From Scleroderma bovista (taxonomy: Eukaryota > Basidiomycota > Agaricomycetes > Boletales > Sclerodermataceae), in assembly GCA_037178675.1 (NCBI GenBank), contig JAYMGJ010000075.1:57586-121585 (forward strand): a stretch of 64,000 nucleotides of DNA, read 5' to 3'. Position 1 is the stretch's first letter; each line of letters opens with the position of its first letter. Under the pieces are notes generated by a model. The model made no database searches. It was given only the letters and a program-made list of their open reading frames with translations, and was not told the DNA's origin. Below are positions 19,332 to 29,364 of the stretch, piece after piece. Both the position numbers and the translations under genes were made by a program.

Positions 19332-22330
19332 TTAGGTGCAGGATTCCAGACTGCAGAAGGTAGGTTCGCAAACGGTAAGATTCTCGGGGATCCGAGTAAA
19401 TAACGAATCGAAGTCCACCACGTTCGGGGTTACTCGAGTGATCTCATAGGGGCCGATCCACTTTTCTGTGAGTTTCTTAGAAGCGCAATTTAACATACGA
19501 AGATTGTCCGTTGAAAGCCAGACTTGCTGACCGACAGTATAGTCTGGGGTGGGACTCCTATGCTTATCCACCTGAAGCTTCATGTTGCGTTTAGCTTTCT
19601 CAGAAGATTCAACGACTTTGTTAAATATGGCAGCAAAGTCCTTAGCCACTGGGGCTACAGTCTGCACTGGCTCCACACCCATGCGCGGAGAGTAACTCCG
19701 GGTGATTCCAAACGGGGAATCGGTAGTAACCTCAGAGACCGTGTTGTTCCAGACAAACTGGGCAATCTTGATCCACTTAGCCCAATCGCCTTGGCGGTCA
19801 CTAACGTAGGTTCGAAGGTACTGGTTGATTTCGCGGTTCAACCGCTCCGTCTGTCCATCAGTTTGCGGGTGGAAGGCAGTAGACATCTTGCGTTTTATGC
19901 CTAAAAGTCTGTACAACTCCCCCAGGAAGTTGCTTGCAAAGACCGATCCACGGTCAGATATTACGGTGCTAGGAAGTCCATGTTGGCACCAAACGTGATC
20001 TCTAAATAACTCAGCAGTCGAGAGAGCAGTTTCCTCCTTAGTACATGGCACAAAGACCACCTCTTTGGAGAACAAATCGACAACCACTAATATATAGTTA
20101 TAACCGAGGGATTCTGGCATCTCGGTAAAGTCCATTGTGACGTCAAGCCATGGTCCTTTTGGGACAGGGAGAGGGAGGAGGCTTCCAGAGGTCTTCTGGT
20201 TTGAAACCTTTGACTGCTGACACTTTTGACAGTGTTTTACATAGGTTTGGATTTGCTCCTTCATCCCTTTCCAGGAATAGTGCTTCCTGAGCGCATTAAA
20301 CGTAGCTTTGACACCCTTATGTCCTGCGACAGGTGTGTCATGAAAGTCCATTATTAGTGACTGGCATTCTTCGTAAGTCTGATCAGTGACATCGATCGAC
20401 TTAATAGATACGGGGTTTAACAAGGTTTGATCCTTGTTGTCTTCGGAACTAGACACGTAATAGTCCGATCGCCTACTAAGCGGGTCTGCAACATGCATCT
20501 GGGTTCCTTTTTTATAAATTAATGAGTAGTTGAAGCGCGTCATCCACATTTGCCAGCGCGCTTGGTGCTTGGAGAGATTCTGCGACTTCGTGAAGTACGT
20601 TAAATTATGATGGTCCGTGTAGATCTCGAAGGCACAAGGAGTGGCCTCGAGATAATGGTGCCAGGCCTCTGTTGCTTTTATGATGGCCAGCATTTCTTTA
20701 TCGTGAATAGGATAGTTGCGTTCCGGCGGGGTCATAGAGTGCGACATGTACACTACTGGTCTGAATTCGCCGTCTTCGCACTTAACGGATATCACTCCCC
20801 CGACGGCGAACTCAGATGCATCAGTTTCGAGGCGGAATTCGCGGTCTTGGTCGGGGTACTGAAGTACCGGTGCACGAGTAAACGCAGCCTTCAAGGCTTC
20901 AAACACAGCACGTTCCTTATCACCGAAGTGGAAGACAACATCTTTACATGTTAAGTCCGTCAATGGCCTAGCCATGATTGCATAATCCTTAATAAAGCGT
21001 CTATAGAAGTTGCCGAGGCCTAGGAATGCTCGGACCTGTTTGACATTCGTTGGCTCAGGCCACTTCAAAATAGCATTAACCTTTTCAGGGTCCATCTTTA
21101 TCCCGTCACGTGAGACTATCATTCCAAGGAAGTCGACTTCGGTAATGCGGAAGCGACACTTCTCGGGTTTGACAAACAGGTCATTATAGACTTCAAGCAC
21201 GATCCGGTCATGCTTTTCCTGATCGTCCGTATTTGTAAATATCATGAGGTCGTCAATATACACCACGCAAACATCCGACATATCGTGGAAGATCTCGTTC
21301 ATCATCTTTTGGAATGTCACGGGTGAATTACACAGACCGAAATACATAACAACCAGCTCGAAAGCCCCTTTGTGCGTTACAAACGCAGCTTTCCACTCGT
21401 CGCCTTCCTTGATACGGACATTGTTATATCCCCAGCGAAGATCCATCTTCGTGAAGAGTTTACATCCTTTCAGCTTGTCAACAAGCTGACTGATCAAGGG
21501 TAGCGGGTAGTTATTTTTAATGGTCCACTCATTTAAATATCGATAGTCCTGAACCATGCGCTTTTTGCTGTCTTTTTTAGGAACAAAGAAGACAGGGGAA
21601 GTCTGAGGGGAAACGGACGGGCGAATATAGCCTTTCGCAAGCTGATCGTCAACAAAGTCCTCAACTTCCTTTTGTTCATCTACTGACAGGGGTATCAAAC
21701 ACCCTTTCTTAGGTGGGAAGTCTTCCCTGAGATCTATGCCATGATCCCATGGCTTCCTAAGCGGCATGCGTTCGGACGACTTTTTCGAGAAGACATCTAA
21801 ATACTCCCAGTACTCTCGGGGTACAAGCTTCTGGGCCTCTTCGAGGGTTGTCTCATCGATAGCAACCTTTGACTTGTGAGCCTTTAAAGCCTGAATCCAG
21901 GTTTCCTGAGATTCGTTCTGACGTAATAATTTAGCGAAGCGCGTCTCCAAGAGTGACTTGCACTCAGGAGGGCACCTAGTTAAATTAACTTGGCCGGTTA
22001 CCCAATCAATATCAGGGTTATGCTTTCTAAGCCAGGTGTGGCCGAGGATAAGGGGAACCTTTCCAAGGCAAGTGACTGCACACCAAAGCTTTTCAGCGTG
22101 TTTCCCGATACCGACTGTAAGTAATACATAGTGCGTGATATCGCCTTCCTGGTTCCTTGTGCCATCTACGTTAAGCACTGGAACAGGCTTTACCAGCTTA
22201 GATAACTGCAACCGTCTATCAAGAGCCCAGCTCTTGTCAACAAAACAGTCCAGTAGCGCCACTGTCTAGCAGGGCATCTACTTCAATAACGTTAAGGGGT
22301 CCACGAATGCAGACGGGTATGTCACTTCAT
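19332..22330 (-). CDS. Gypsy D Pol (PR, RT, RNase H, integrase; about 976 aa open)
   Basis: The open frame spans 22262-19332. Domains in order: end of protease (FVDKSWALDRRLQ; LILGHTWL), RT from about residue 185 (YNVRIKEGDEWKAAFVTHKG-type block; YIDD near 335), RNase H near 470-580 (RLETDASEFAVGGVI; YTDHHNLTYF), an H-H-C-C integrase finger near 660 (HCQKCQQSK), and the core (MDFTEMP; SDRGSVFAS; FHPQTDGQTERLN). No chromodomain follows; it ends SLESCT next to the purine tract. The protease active site DALLDSGATG lies just upstream in another frame (22270-22315), offset by single-base differences in an A run and a T run. Confidence 0.9.
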
Positions 22331-22727
22331 GTTCCAAGGTGAAGGACCTCTGTAAGTCCAGGAAAGAAACTTCTTCGGTTCCGGCGGGGCTTTCCGGTTC
22401 CTCAGATGCCAAAGGAGAAGAAACAGTGACATTCAACAGGGAATTAAGCACACTCGATTTAACCTCCGGTGCCGAGCCCTTTGCAGGGACTCCCTTAGAG
22501 GGGACAGTAATAAATACAGGAGAGTCAGTACAGTCCACAGTGTCTACCGACAAGACAGAGTACTTGTTGAAGGAGACAGAAACAGGGGAAACTACAGAAG
22601 GTGATTTTTTATAGGTTTTTTGTATTTTACGAGAGAGAAGAGAGATGCGGTATTTATAAATATCCTGTGCTTCAGGGGATTTAGCACAGGAGAGACGATA
22701 GTCCAAGATCCTTACTGCACTGTCCAA
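22278..22727 (-). CDS. Gypsy D Gag-Pol linker open frame
   Basis: This frame is the same as that of the 976-codon Pol frame. It reads ...SFLDLQRSFTLEHEVTYPSAF and stops 14 codons later, while the protease segment (SDIPVCIRGPLNVIEVDALL) continues in a neighbouring frame. It likely codes the variable linker between Gag and protease. No domain is recognised. Confidence 0.6.
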   Translation of the reverse strand: MDSAVRILDYRLSCAKSPEAQDIYKYRISLLSRKIQKTYKKSPSVVSPVSVSFNKYSVLSVDTVDCTDSPVFITVPSKGVPAKGSAPEVKSSVLNSLLNVTVSSPLASEEPESPAGTEEVSFLDLQRSFTLEHEVTYPSAFVDPLTLLK

Positions 22728-22768
22728 TTCAGACTCAAGAGCGAGGGTGCCCGTTGTATCCTCACTCT

Positions 22769-23785
22769 CTAATCTTTTAAATTCTTGAAATTGTCCCTCA
22801 TTTCGGCGAAGGACATACTGTGAACAGCGTTGATGTGTTCGTTGTCAGGTTGGGGCTGTACAGCCCGGGTCTGTTGGGGTTTCCCTCGACATGGGCAACA
22901 CGGTTGGCTACACTCATGAGCGATGTGGCCAAATCCCTGACAATTGTAGCATTGGAGCCCTTTACTCCATTGCTGATTTTGCTGCTGAGCAGTGCCGATA
23001 TCCATTGGGGCGCCAGCGTCCGGTGTCACTCCGTAAGAGGAGGAGCCACTCCCCTGCTGATAATAGCAGGCACCGCCCTGCGTATTAATCAGGAAGAGCT
23101 CCTGAGCCCTTCCGACGGTTCTGACCGAGGTGGCCAGCTCAGCATAAGTGGCGCGATCCTTCACCAGGAGGTACACCTGCTGGAGGACCTGCCTCTGTAC
23201 TGCTCTTTCAAGTAAGTCCCTAGTGTAGGCATCGGGACAGCCACTCTCGATCTTGAGCGACTCAAAGGTTGTGAGGAAGTCATCGACTCGCTGACGGGGA
23301 CCCTGGCGCAACTTTAGTAACTGGGACCTAGCCCAGTCAGTGTTGTTGCCAGGCACGAAAAAGGCAGTTATTTCGGCCTGCAGTGCGTCCCACATCAGGT
23401 ATTCGACTCCCGGACTAAGGTAGTAGTCCAACTTCACCTGGGCCCAACACCCAGCTTTAGGTCCTTCAAACCTGGAAAGGACGGCCGCCATAATCTCACT
23501 ATTCCTGGTGAGGAGGTCGCTCCTCTGGTTCATCATGACCCACAGTTTCATCTTGCTCCACCAAACTCTGAAGGCCTGGGGGGAGCCATCGTAATTCCCA
23601 GGTTCAGCGACAACCTTTTTAGGGGCGCAAAGCAGCGCTGTGGGTGCCCTGGGGGCTTCGGGAGCAAGGCCCTGCTGCGCATCGGCAAGGGCCTGGATAC
23701 TGTTTTGCAGGTCGATTTTCCCCTGCGTGAGCTGAAGGAAAATATTCTGGAGGGCATCCTGGTGGTGACCCTGCTGTTGATCCAT
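22769..23785 (-). CDS. Gypsy D Gag (338 aa)
   Basis: ATG at 23785 (MDQQQGHHQD). The N-terminal half is a retrotransposon gag domain (YDGSPQAFRVWWSKMKLWV; ITAFFVPGN; RVDDFLTTFESLKI), followed by a Gly/Gln-rich linker and one CCHC knuckle CYNCQGFGHIAHEC near residue 280. It would assemble particles and package RNA. No internal stop or frameshift is seen, unlike the Gags of chromoviruses A and B. Confidence 0.9.
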   Translation of the reverse strand: MDQQQGHHQDALQNIFLQLTQGKIDLQNSIQALADAQQGLAPEAPRAPTALLCAPKKVVAEPGNYDGSPQAFRVWWSKMKLWVMMNQRSDLLTRNSEIMAAVLSRFEGPKAGCWAQVKLDYYLSPGVEYLMWDALQAEITAFFVPGNNTDWARSQLLKLRQGPRQRVDDFLTTFESLKIESGCPDAYTRDLLERAVQRQVLQQVYLLVKDRATYAELATSVRTVGRAQELFLINTQGGACYYQQGSGSSSYGVTPDAGAPMDIGTAQQQNQQWSKGLQCYNCQGFGHIAHECSQPCCPCRGKPQQTRAVQPQPDNEHINAVHSMSFAEMRDNFKNLKD

Positions 23786-23911
23786 TGCTTAACACAGGTG
23801 GTAACGGGAGTAGGGAGCGCCTCGGGGACGTGCAGGGTAGAGACGGGAAGTGTGAAACGTACGGCGACGTGCGAGTGGAAGGGCAGGTTCGGCCTCGACA
23901 TAGTAGCAGGG

Positions 23912-24288
23912 GTTAGTAAGGGCAAAACCCAAAGAACTACCACACAAGGGACTCTGAGGAGGAAAGGATGCAAGCGTCTTAGAGCAAAGACCCAAAGAGA
24001 GCTCGAATGGAGAGCCTCTGGGTGATGGATTGCAGCAGTATATATACTATACTACACGTGTCCTGTGCGAGGCTATCCATGAGGCTGTATGTTGTACGAG
24101 GCAGTGAACACAGCTGCCATCCTGTGGTAAGGCTATGCTAATGACATCAAGGGATACAGCATGTACAGTACGAGGCTGTAATCTAGACAGACCTACAGAT
24201 AAGATGCACTAGATAAGATACTACGGTACAATAAGATAAGATGTCATCTAATCGCAGATTAGATAAGATAAAAAGTTAGACCATTACA
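23912..24288 (-). repeat. Gypsy D 5' LTR
   Basis: Matches the left LTR from AAGGGCAAA(A) to CCATTACA. Its U5 end does not show the TTGTCTCA terminus seen in the other LTR; the sequence there reads CTTACTAACCCC, so the inner boundary near 23912 is approximate and the primer site is not identified. Confidence 0.8.
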
Positions 24289-24611
24289 GCTACCACCCTA
24301 ACATTTCTGTCTACCCAGAATGCGATATTACCTCTGCACGGGCTCATGACTACGCAGTCGACCTTGAGTCGCTGCATCAATACCTTCGTGAAGAAATGGC
24401 TAACACACAACTCTGCTACCAAGGTCCAGCTGATGCCAAACGTGCTCCGGCACCGGACTTCAAAGTAGGCGATCAAGTATACGTTAAAGCCAAATACTTC
24501 CGGTCAACTCGACCATCCAAAAAACTATTGGAGAAGAACCTTGGGCCATATACTATTATAGCCCAAGTAGGCTCACTCTCCTTTACCCTCTGTCTTCCAG
24601 ATTCCATGCGC
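24289..24611 (+). pseudogene. Chromovirus A integrase, C-terminal part
   Basis: Coding resumes with YHPNISVYPE and runs through SLHQYLREEMANTQ, DFKVGDQVYVKAKYFRS and SLSFTLCLPDSMR, then is cut by LTR S1. It matches chromovirus B (32560-32950) closely. The segment belongs to the integrase DNA-binding end that precedes the chromodomain. Confidence 0.9.
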
Positions 24612-25750
24612 TGTAGAGACACACACATCTCTAGGTGCACATATACCAATCAGTATTCGCCCGAACTCGTCCGCGCTACTCAGCACAGCCACCCGCACCC
24701 AACCCGCACGAGAGCTCTCCAATGCACAGCTTGGTACACCCAGTAGGGTCCTGCGAAGGTCCCGCATGAGTAGCTATTCCCTATCTCTCCCTGCGAGCAT
24801 CGCGATCACTTGGAATAGCTTCAGGTCCATTTGGACTAGTCCACGCTACTCAGCACAGCCACCCGCACCCAACCCGCATGAGAGCTCTCCAATGCGCAGC
24901 TTGGTACACCCGATAGGGTCCTGTGAAGGTCCTGCATGCGTAGCTCATCCCTATCCCTTCCTGACTGTCTCAGTCACCTTGGAATAGCATCAAGTTGCAC
25001 TACTACATCGCATTGGGTTGCGTTGGGACACTCTCCTGCGTAGGGTCTCATTCCGTAGAGTCGCGGCGCATCGGGTCGCATTGCGTCGGGTCAGGTCACT
25101 CTCTTGCATAGGGTCTCACTCTGTAGGGTCACATCGCATTGGGTCGTGTCGCATCAGGTCGTGCGGCATAGGGTTGCGCTACATAGGGTTTGCTCTCCAC
25201 TTCTCTTCCCATTACTTTAGCATCCCTTGACAGCTGTCATTACATTAGTGTTACGTTCCCTCTTAGCGCTGTCATCCTCTCTCCTTCTCTTCAGGTCGCT
25301 TGCACCTTTCCCCTGGATTAGGCTTCAGTATATAGCCCTGGCCCACACAAAAATAAGAAGTTTCTTTTCCGCCCCCATCTGAGTGTCTAAGTGCGAGTCC
25401 TGTCATTTCCGGTGTTTCTCTGTCATTTCTCTTGTGTCCTGCTGCTCTCTCTTTGATTTCTGACGACCCTAGACGACCCTATTCGGTGTTCCGACGATTT
25501 CCAGTGGTTCCCGCTATTCCCAGCTCTCCCTAGCGCGTGTTTACACACACTAGGCAACCTCCCTACTCCCTAGTCGCGCACTCCCTGCACATTTTTCGCT
25601 GCGCTCCTCACCCCTACTCTGCTCTCTCGACTCCCGGAACCTCCGAGCGCACTCCTGCGCTCTATTCTCCTTAGCTCTCCTAGTCAAGCCAGATCAGGTC
25701 TCCTTGGGCAGACACCCTTTTTCGCGCCTTCAAGGGACTCACCCCCTACA
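24612..25750 (+). mobile_element. Solo LTR S1 (1139 bp)
   Basis: It begins TGTAGAGAC and ends CCCCTACA. Flanks GCGC (24608-24611) and GTGT (25751-25754) are a 4-bp duplication with two CpG-type transitions. Inside are a 170-bp tandem duplication (GCTACTCAGCACAGCC at 24675 and 24845), a CpG-rich array of about 10-bp GGGTCGCAT-type units (25005-25195) and a TATATAG box near 25330. No internal coding region is present. Confidence 0.9.
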
Positions 25751-25754
25751 GTGT

Positions 25755-26072
25755 GCAGTTCACCCCATCTTCCACATCTCCCAACTCGAACCGGCCATTC
25801 CCAATACCATACCAGACCGGATACAACCTCCACCACCACTGGTTGAAGTAGATGGTGAACTGGAGTTCAAGATCTCTGAAATCCTCGACTCCAAGGTTGA
25901 CTGTCGACGCAAATCGTGCAAGTTGCTCTACTTGGTACGATGGTCCGGTTACGAGGGAACTGACGAAGAAACATCATGGCTTCTCGCCACTGAACTTGGC
26001 AACGCAACAGAACTCTTAGAAAATTATCATGTCCGGTACCCAGACAAATCCGGACCACTAGCGTCCATGTAG
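25755..26072 (+). CDS. Chromovirus A Pol C-terminus with chromodomain
   Basis: After AVHPIFHISQLEPAIP comes a chromodomain: FKISEILDSKVD, LLYLVRWSGYEGTDEETSW, then LLENYHVRYPDK. Chromodomains on integrase guide insertion to marked chromatin. The frame ends SGPLASM at 26072. Aromatic residues typical of a methyl-lysine cage are only partly evident (Y of LYLV, W of VRW). Confidence 0.9.
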   Translation, partial: AVHPIFHISQLEPAIPNTIPDRIQPPPPLVEVDGELEFKISEILDSKVDCRRKSCKLLYLVRWSGYEGTDEETSWLLATELGNATELLENYHVRYPDKSGPLASM

Positions 26073-26246
26073 TATTACTCTCGCCCTCTGTTTCCCTTAT
26101 CTGTCTCTCCTCCCTGTTTCACTCTCAATCTCTCCTATCAGTCTCAAACTTAATATCACTCACTCTGTCTCTCAGTTCAGTTTCCTCTTATAAAAACAAA
26201 AGTAAAACTAATTTACATTCTATTTACAAGGTCCAGACCGGACCAC

Positions 26247-27298
26247 TTACTCTGGCACAGCGCTGCCAGGGTTCTCCTGCTCCTCATGGAGCCCCTGGAC
26301 TTCTTGTTCGACCTCCTCCGGGTCAACTTCCGCCTCGCTATCCTCCAACTCCTTGTCTTCGTCCCAGGGCGCCGTGAAGAATCGGCACTCCTCGAGAAAG
26401 GTCTCAAGGCCGGCCGTCAGCCGCTCGTTTCCTTTGGCCACAGAGCGGGTGGCATCCGCTACCTGGCACATCTGTCCAGTCATCTCTTCCACTGCTCCGA
26501 TCAGCCTGTCCAGCCGCTCTAGGAATGGTCCAGGGTCGAACCTGGACCATTGCCCAGACGGCCCCGGTACCTCGACGATGTCGTTGTTGTTGTCGACCAC
26601 CTTCGCGACCGTCTTCTTTTTTTTTCCGCTTCTCCCCTCCTCACGGCGACGTTGCGACCTCCTTCACCTTGCCCTTCCCTTTGTCCACTACTGGACCCGG
26701 ACCTCCCACCTCCGGCCACTTGCACTGCTCCTTGAGCCCGGCGCACTTCATGCACGCGCGTTGCTTGGGCTTTTCAGGGTCCCGCTTGCACTTGGCCTTG
26801 TGCTTGGCACAATGAACGCACCTGCCAGGAAATTAATGAAAAATCATAAAGGAAGATAAAGACTACTTACCGGACTTCCTCACTCCGGTCACCACTTGGA
26901 CCTGCCTCCGGCTCCTCCCTCATCCTCTTCTTTGATGCCTCCTACACCAGTGCCTTCTGCCTCATGGCAACCTCTGCAGCCCTCCGCTGCACCTCCACCC
27001 GGTCCTTCTCCGCCTGCTCACGCGCTTGGTGCTCCGCCTCCTCCCTTGCCCTACGCTCCACCTCCTCGTGAGCTCTTGCCTCCGCCTCTTCGTGCGCTCG
27101 CCTCTCCGCCTCTTCCCGGCGTTGTTTCTCCTCCCTCTTGATCTGCTTGCGTCGACACCTCTCCTTCGTCTTGGCATCGAGGACAGCTGCCTCGTCTTCA
27201 CTACCGGACTGGAGCTCTGGTGTTGACGCCTTGGTCCAGTCCTTGGACTCAACCGCAGAGGGGACAGTGGGGGTGGTGGACTTGGCAGTGTCAGACAT
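26247..27298 (-). CDS. Antisense accessory gene of chromovirus A: coiled coil plus Zn2Cys6-like cluster
   Basis: Transcribed opposite to the element, between pol and the 3' LTR. ATG at 27298 (MSDTAKSTTP). Exon 1 (26871-27298) encodes an acidic start, then about 60 residues of Glu/Arg/Ala-rich coiled coil (REEAERRAHEEAEARAHEE). A 49-nt GT-AG intron lies at 26822-26870. Exon 2 opens with CVHCAKHKAKC...ACMKCAGLKEQC, spacing C-x2-C-x6-C-x11-C-x2-C-x6-C, matching the Zn(II)2Cys6 range. A basic linker, acidic stretch and helical C-terminus (GPFLERLDRLIGAVEEMTGQ) follow. This copy is broken by TAG at 26942, TGA after ATSP, and a nine-A run. Function unknown; DNA binding is inferred. Confidence 0.7.
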
Positions 27299-27344
27299 AT
27301 TCAAAATCAAAGGCAGGGAACTGGGGGTAAAAAAGCAAAACCAG

Positions 27345-27351
27345 TCTGATC
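27345..27351 (-). promoter_or_regulatory. TATA box of the antisense gene
   Basis: On the minus strand TCTATAAAGATCAGACTGG lies about 50 bases upstream of the ATG at 27298. The same sequence precedes the homologous ATG in chromovirus B (31038-31056). It lies outside the LTR, so the gene seems to have its own promoter. Confidence 0.6.
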
Positions 27352-27451
27352 TTTATAGACCCAAAATTCATACTCAGACATTCACTCCAGACTCCGCATT
27401 GTTCTAGGCAACCACACGACAGCCTCATTGGGGCCTCATGGGTTCGGCCCC

Positions 27452-27465
27452 TAAAGGGGGGATAC
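27452..27465 (+). promoter_or_regulatory. Polypurine tract of chromovirus A
   Basis: AAAGGGGGGATAC directly precedes the 3' LTR, the expected position for the plus-strand primer. The chromovirus B counterpart is at 30934-30950. Confidence 0.75.
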
Positions 27466-28064
27466 TGTTACGACCATGTCCAACTCCGGATCTTATCCGG
27501 TTACTCCGGTCACATTGCAGCCCCATAGCTCAACTCCGGTTGTTCTCAGTTACTCCGGTCACGGTCGCGCAGATAACCTTCCGCTAACTACGACCCTTGG
27601 TCTATACTCCATTTGCTCTTACTACACCTCGCCATCTACCCTGCCTTGACATGAGATCTCCGTGAACTCGATATATCCTATACCTTGTAGCATTTTCACC
27701 AGACCTGACCTAGTCCTAACTCCGGTCATCCCTTGTCTGCTATTAGGTTGTTTACTTGTCACCGTATGTACTCAACCCTAGTTTCTACTTAGTATAAGTA
27801 CCCTCTAGTTTACCTTGTAGACCTCAGTCTGAAATCAACCATAGTCTCTACTCCTGATCTTGTCTGTCTCTGTCTCTGTCTCTGTCTCCCCTTCTTGACC
27901 GGAACCTACGCAAGGGATCAACACTCGTTGTCCTTAGTCGTTGAATCCAAACGGTCACCAACTCTGGCCGGACTAATCTCTTGTCCAGCCCTCTGCCCTC
28001 TCCCTTCGTCTGTTTCCGTCCAGACCTGACCGGACCCCCTACCGGAGTAGACCCGGACTTGACA
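27466..28064 (+). repeat. Chromovirus A 3' LTR (599 bp)
   Basis: It begins TGTTACGACC and ends GGACTTGACA, same length as the 5' LTR. It keeps CpG at several sites where the 5' copy has TpG or CpA, and the reverse at others. Confidence 0.95.
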
Positions 28065-28069
28065 TCTGG

Positions 28070-29147
28070 CTTGACTAGGGGAGCTAAGGAGAATAGAGTG
28101 CAGGAGTGCACTTGGAGGGTCCAGGAGTTGAGAGAGCAGAGTAGGGGTGAAGAGCGCAGCGAAAATGTGCAGGGAGTGTGCGACTAGGGAACAGGGAGGT
28201 TGCCTGGAGCATGTAGACATGCCCTAGGGAGAACCAGGAGTAGCAGGAACCACCAGAAATTATCGGAGAACTGAATAGGGTCGTCTAGGGTCATCAGAAA
28301 ACAAAGAGAGAGCAGCAGGAGATGAGAGAAATGACAGGGAACAGTGAAAACAACAGGACTTGCACTTAGACACTCAGATGGGGGCCCAAAAGAAACTCCT
28401 TATTTTTGTGCAGGCTAGGGCTATATAGTGAAACCTAATCCAGGGGAAAGGTGCAAGCGACCTGAAGAGAAGGAGAGAGGATGACAGCACTAAGAGGGAA
28501 CGTAACACTAACGTAATGACAGCTGTCAAGGGATGCTAAAGTGAGGGGAAAGTGCTCAGGGATACAATGGCAGAAGCTAAAGTGACCGAAGTGGAGAGTG
28601 AACCCTATGTAGCACGACCCGATGCAATGCAATGCGACCCAATGTGATGTGACCCTATGGAGTGAGACTCTATGCAGGAGAGTGACCTGACCCAATGCAA
28701 TGCAGCATGACCCGATGCGATGTAGCACGACCCAACACGATGTAGTGCGACCCAACACGATGTAGCGCGACCCAATGTGATGTAGTAGTGCCACTTGATG
28801 CTACTCCAAGTGACTGAGACAGTCAGGAAAGGATAGGGATGAGCTACGCATGCAGGACCTTCACAGAACCCTATTGGGTGTACCAAGCTGTGTGTCAGAG
28901 AGCTCTCGTACAGGTTTGGTGTGGGTGGCTGTGCTGAGTAGCACGGACTAGTCCAAACAGACCCAAAGCTATTCCAAGTGATTGTGATGCTCGCAGTAAG
29001 AGATAGGGAATAGCTACTCATGTGGGACCTTTGCAGGACCCTATCAGGTGTACCAAGCTGTGCATTGGAGAGCTCTCGTGCAGCGCGAACAAGTTCGGGC
29101 AAATACTGATTGGTATATGCGCACCTAGAGATGCATGCGTCTCTACA
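28070..29147 (-). mobile_element. Solo LTR S2, main fragment
   Basis: Reverse-complement relative of S1 (24612-25750), strongly CpG-depleted: the CpG-rich array of S1 appears here as GATGCAATGCGACCC-type units near 28600-28795. It ends (in + coordinates) GTCTCTACA, followed by ATGG, the target duplicate of ACGG at 11375. Joined with 11379-11441 it makes a complete LTR. Confidence 0.9.
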
Positions 29148-29364
29148 ATGGCAACCTGATGTCTGTCTCATATCTGACTAGCAGGAACCTTCACATTCTT
29201 TTTGGCCATGACTCTTGCACCATCCTCACTGACAACAAGACAGTTGCAATTGGACACAAGCAGGATTCACTGTACATCCTCGCAGCCACATTGACCCTCA
29301 AGGACCAAACAGCATATATCATACATGGCCCTTCGCCATTCCTCGATCGATCGATCCCACTCGC
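29148..29364 (+). pseudogene. Copia element C, continuation after the protease
   Basis: Picks up the frame lost at 11378: GNLMSVSYLTSRNLHILFG, then KQDSLYILAATL and HGPSPFLDRSIPL. This is the segment between protease and GAG-pre-integrase in copia Pol. It ends at LTR T2 (29365). The integrase, RT and 3' LTR of this element are not in the window. Confidence 0.85.

Larger units (their letters stand above)
18933..24288 (-). mobile_element. Gypsy element D, nearly intact
   Basis: It has LTRs at both ends and a perfect 5-bp target duplication GCTAC (18928-18932 and 24289-24293). It interrupts the integrase of chromovirus A. Gag and Pol are long open frames with many CGN arginine codons, unlike the CpG-depleted neighbours, so it is probably young. 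A purine tract (AAGGGGGGAGTAG on the minus strand, 19321-19335) precedes the left LTR, as expected for the 3' end. Confidence 0.95.
11442..28064 (+). mobile_element. Chromovirus A (Ty3/gypsy, Tf1/sushi type), with three nested insertions
   Basis: It is bounded by 599-bp LTRs and a perfect 5-bp target duplication TCTGG (11437-11441 and 28065-28069). It contains gag, PR-RT-RH-IN-chromodomain and an antisense accessory gene. Inside it lie LTR T1 (14258-16589), gypsy D (18933-24288) and LTR S1 (24612-25750). Removing these leaves an element of about 7.8 kb. It inserted into LTR S2, which itself lies in copia C. Confidence 0.95.

Noticed and set aside
20607..20954. Plus-strand open frame inside gypsy D Pol
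   Set aside because: It is a shadow of the RT/RNase H coding strand with no recognisable domain.
24612..25750. S1 as a DNA transposon with TGTAG/CTACA ends
   Set aside because: It has TG...CA ends, a TATA box and no transposase, fitting a solo LTR better; a non-autonomous DNA element is not fully excluded.
26247..27298. Antisense gene as an ordinary host gene captured once
   Set aside because: Both chromovirus copies, inserted at different sites, carry it at the same place with the same intron and TATA box, so it belongs to the element family.
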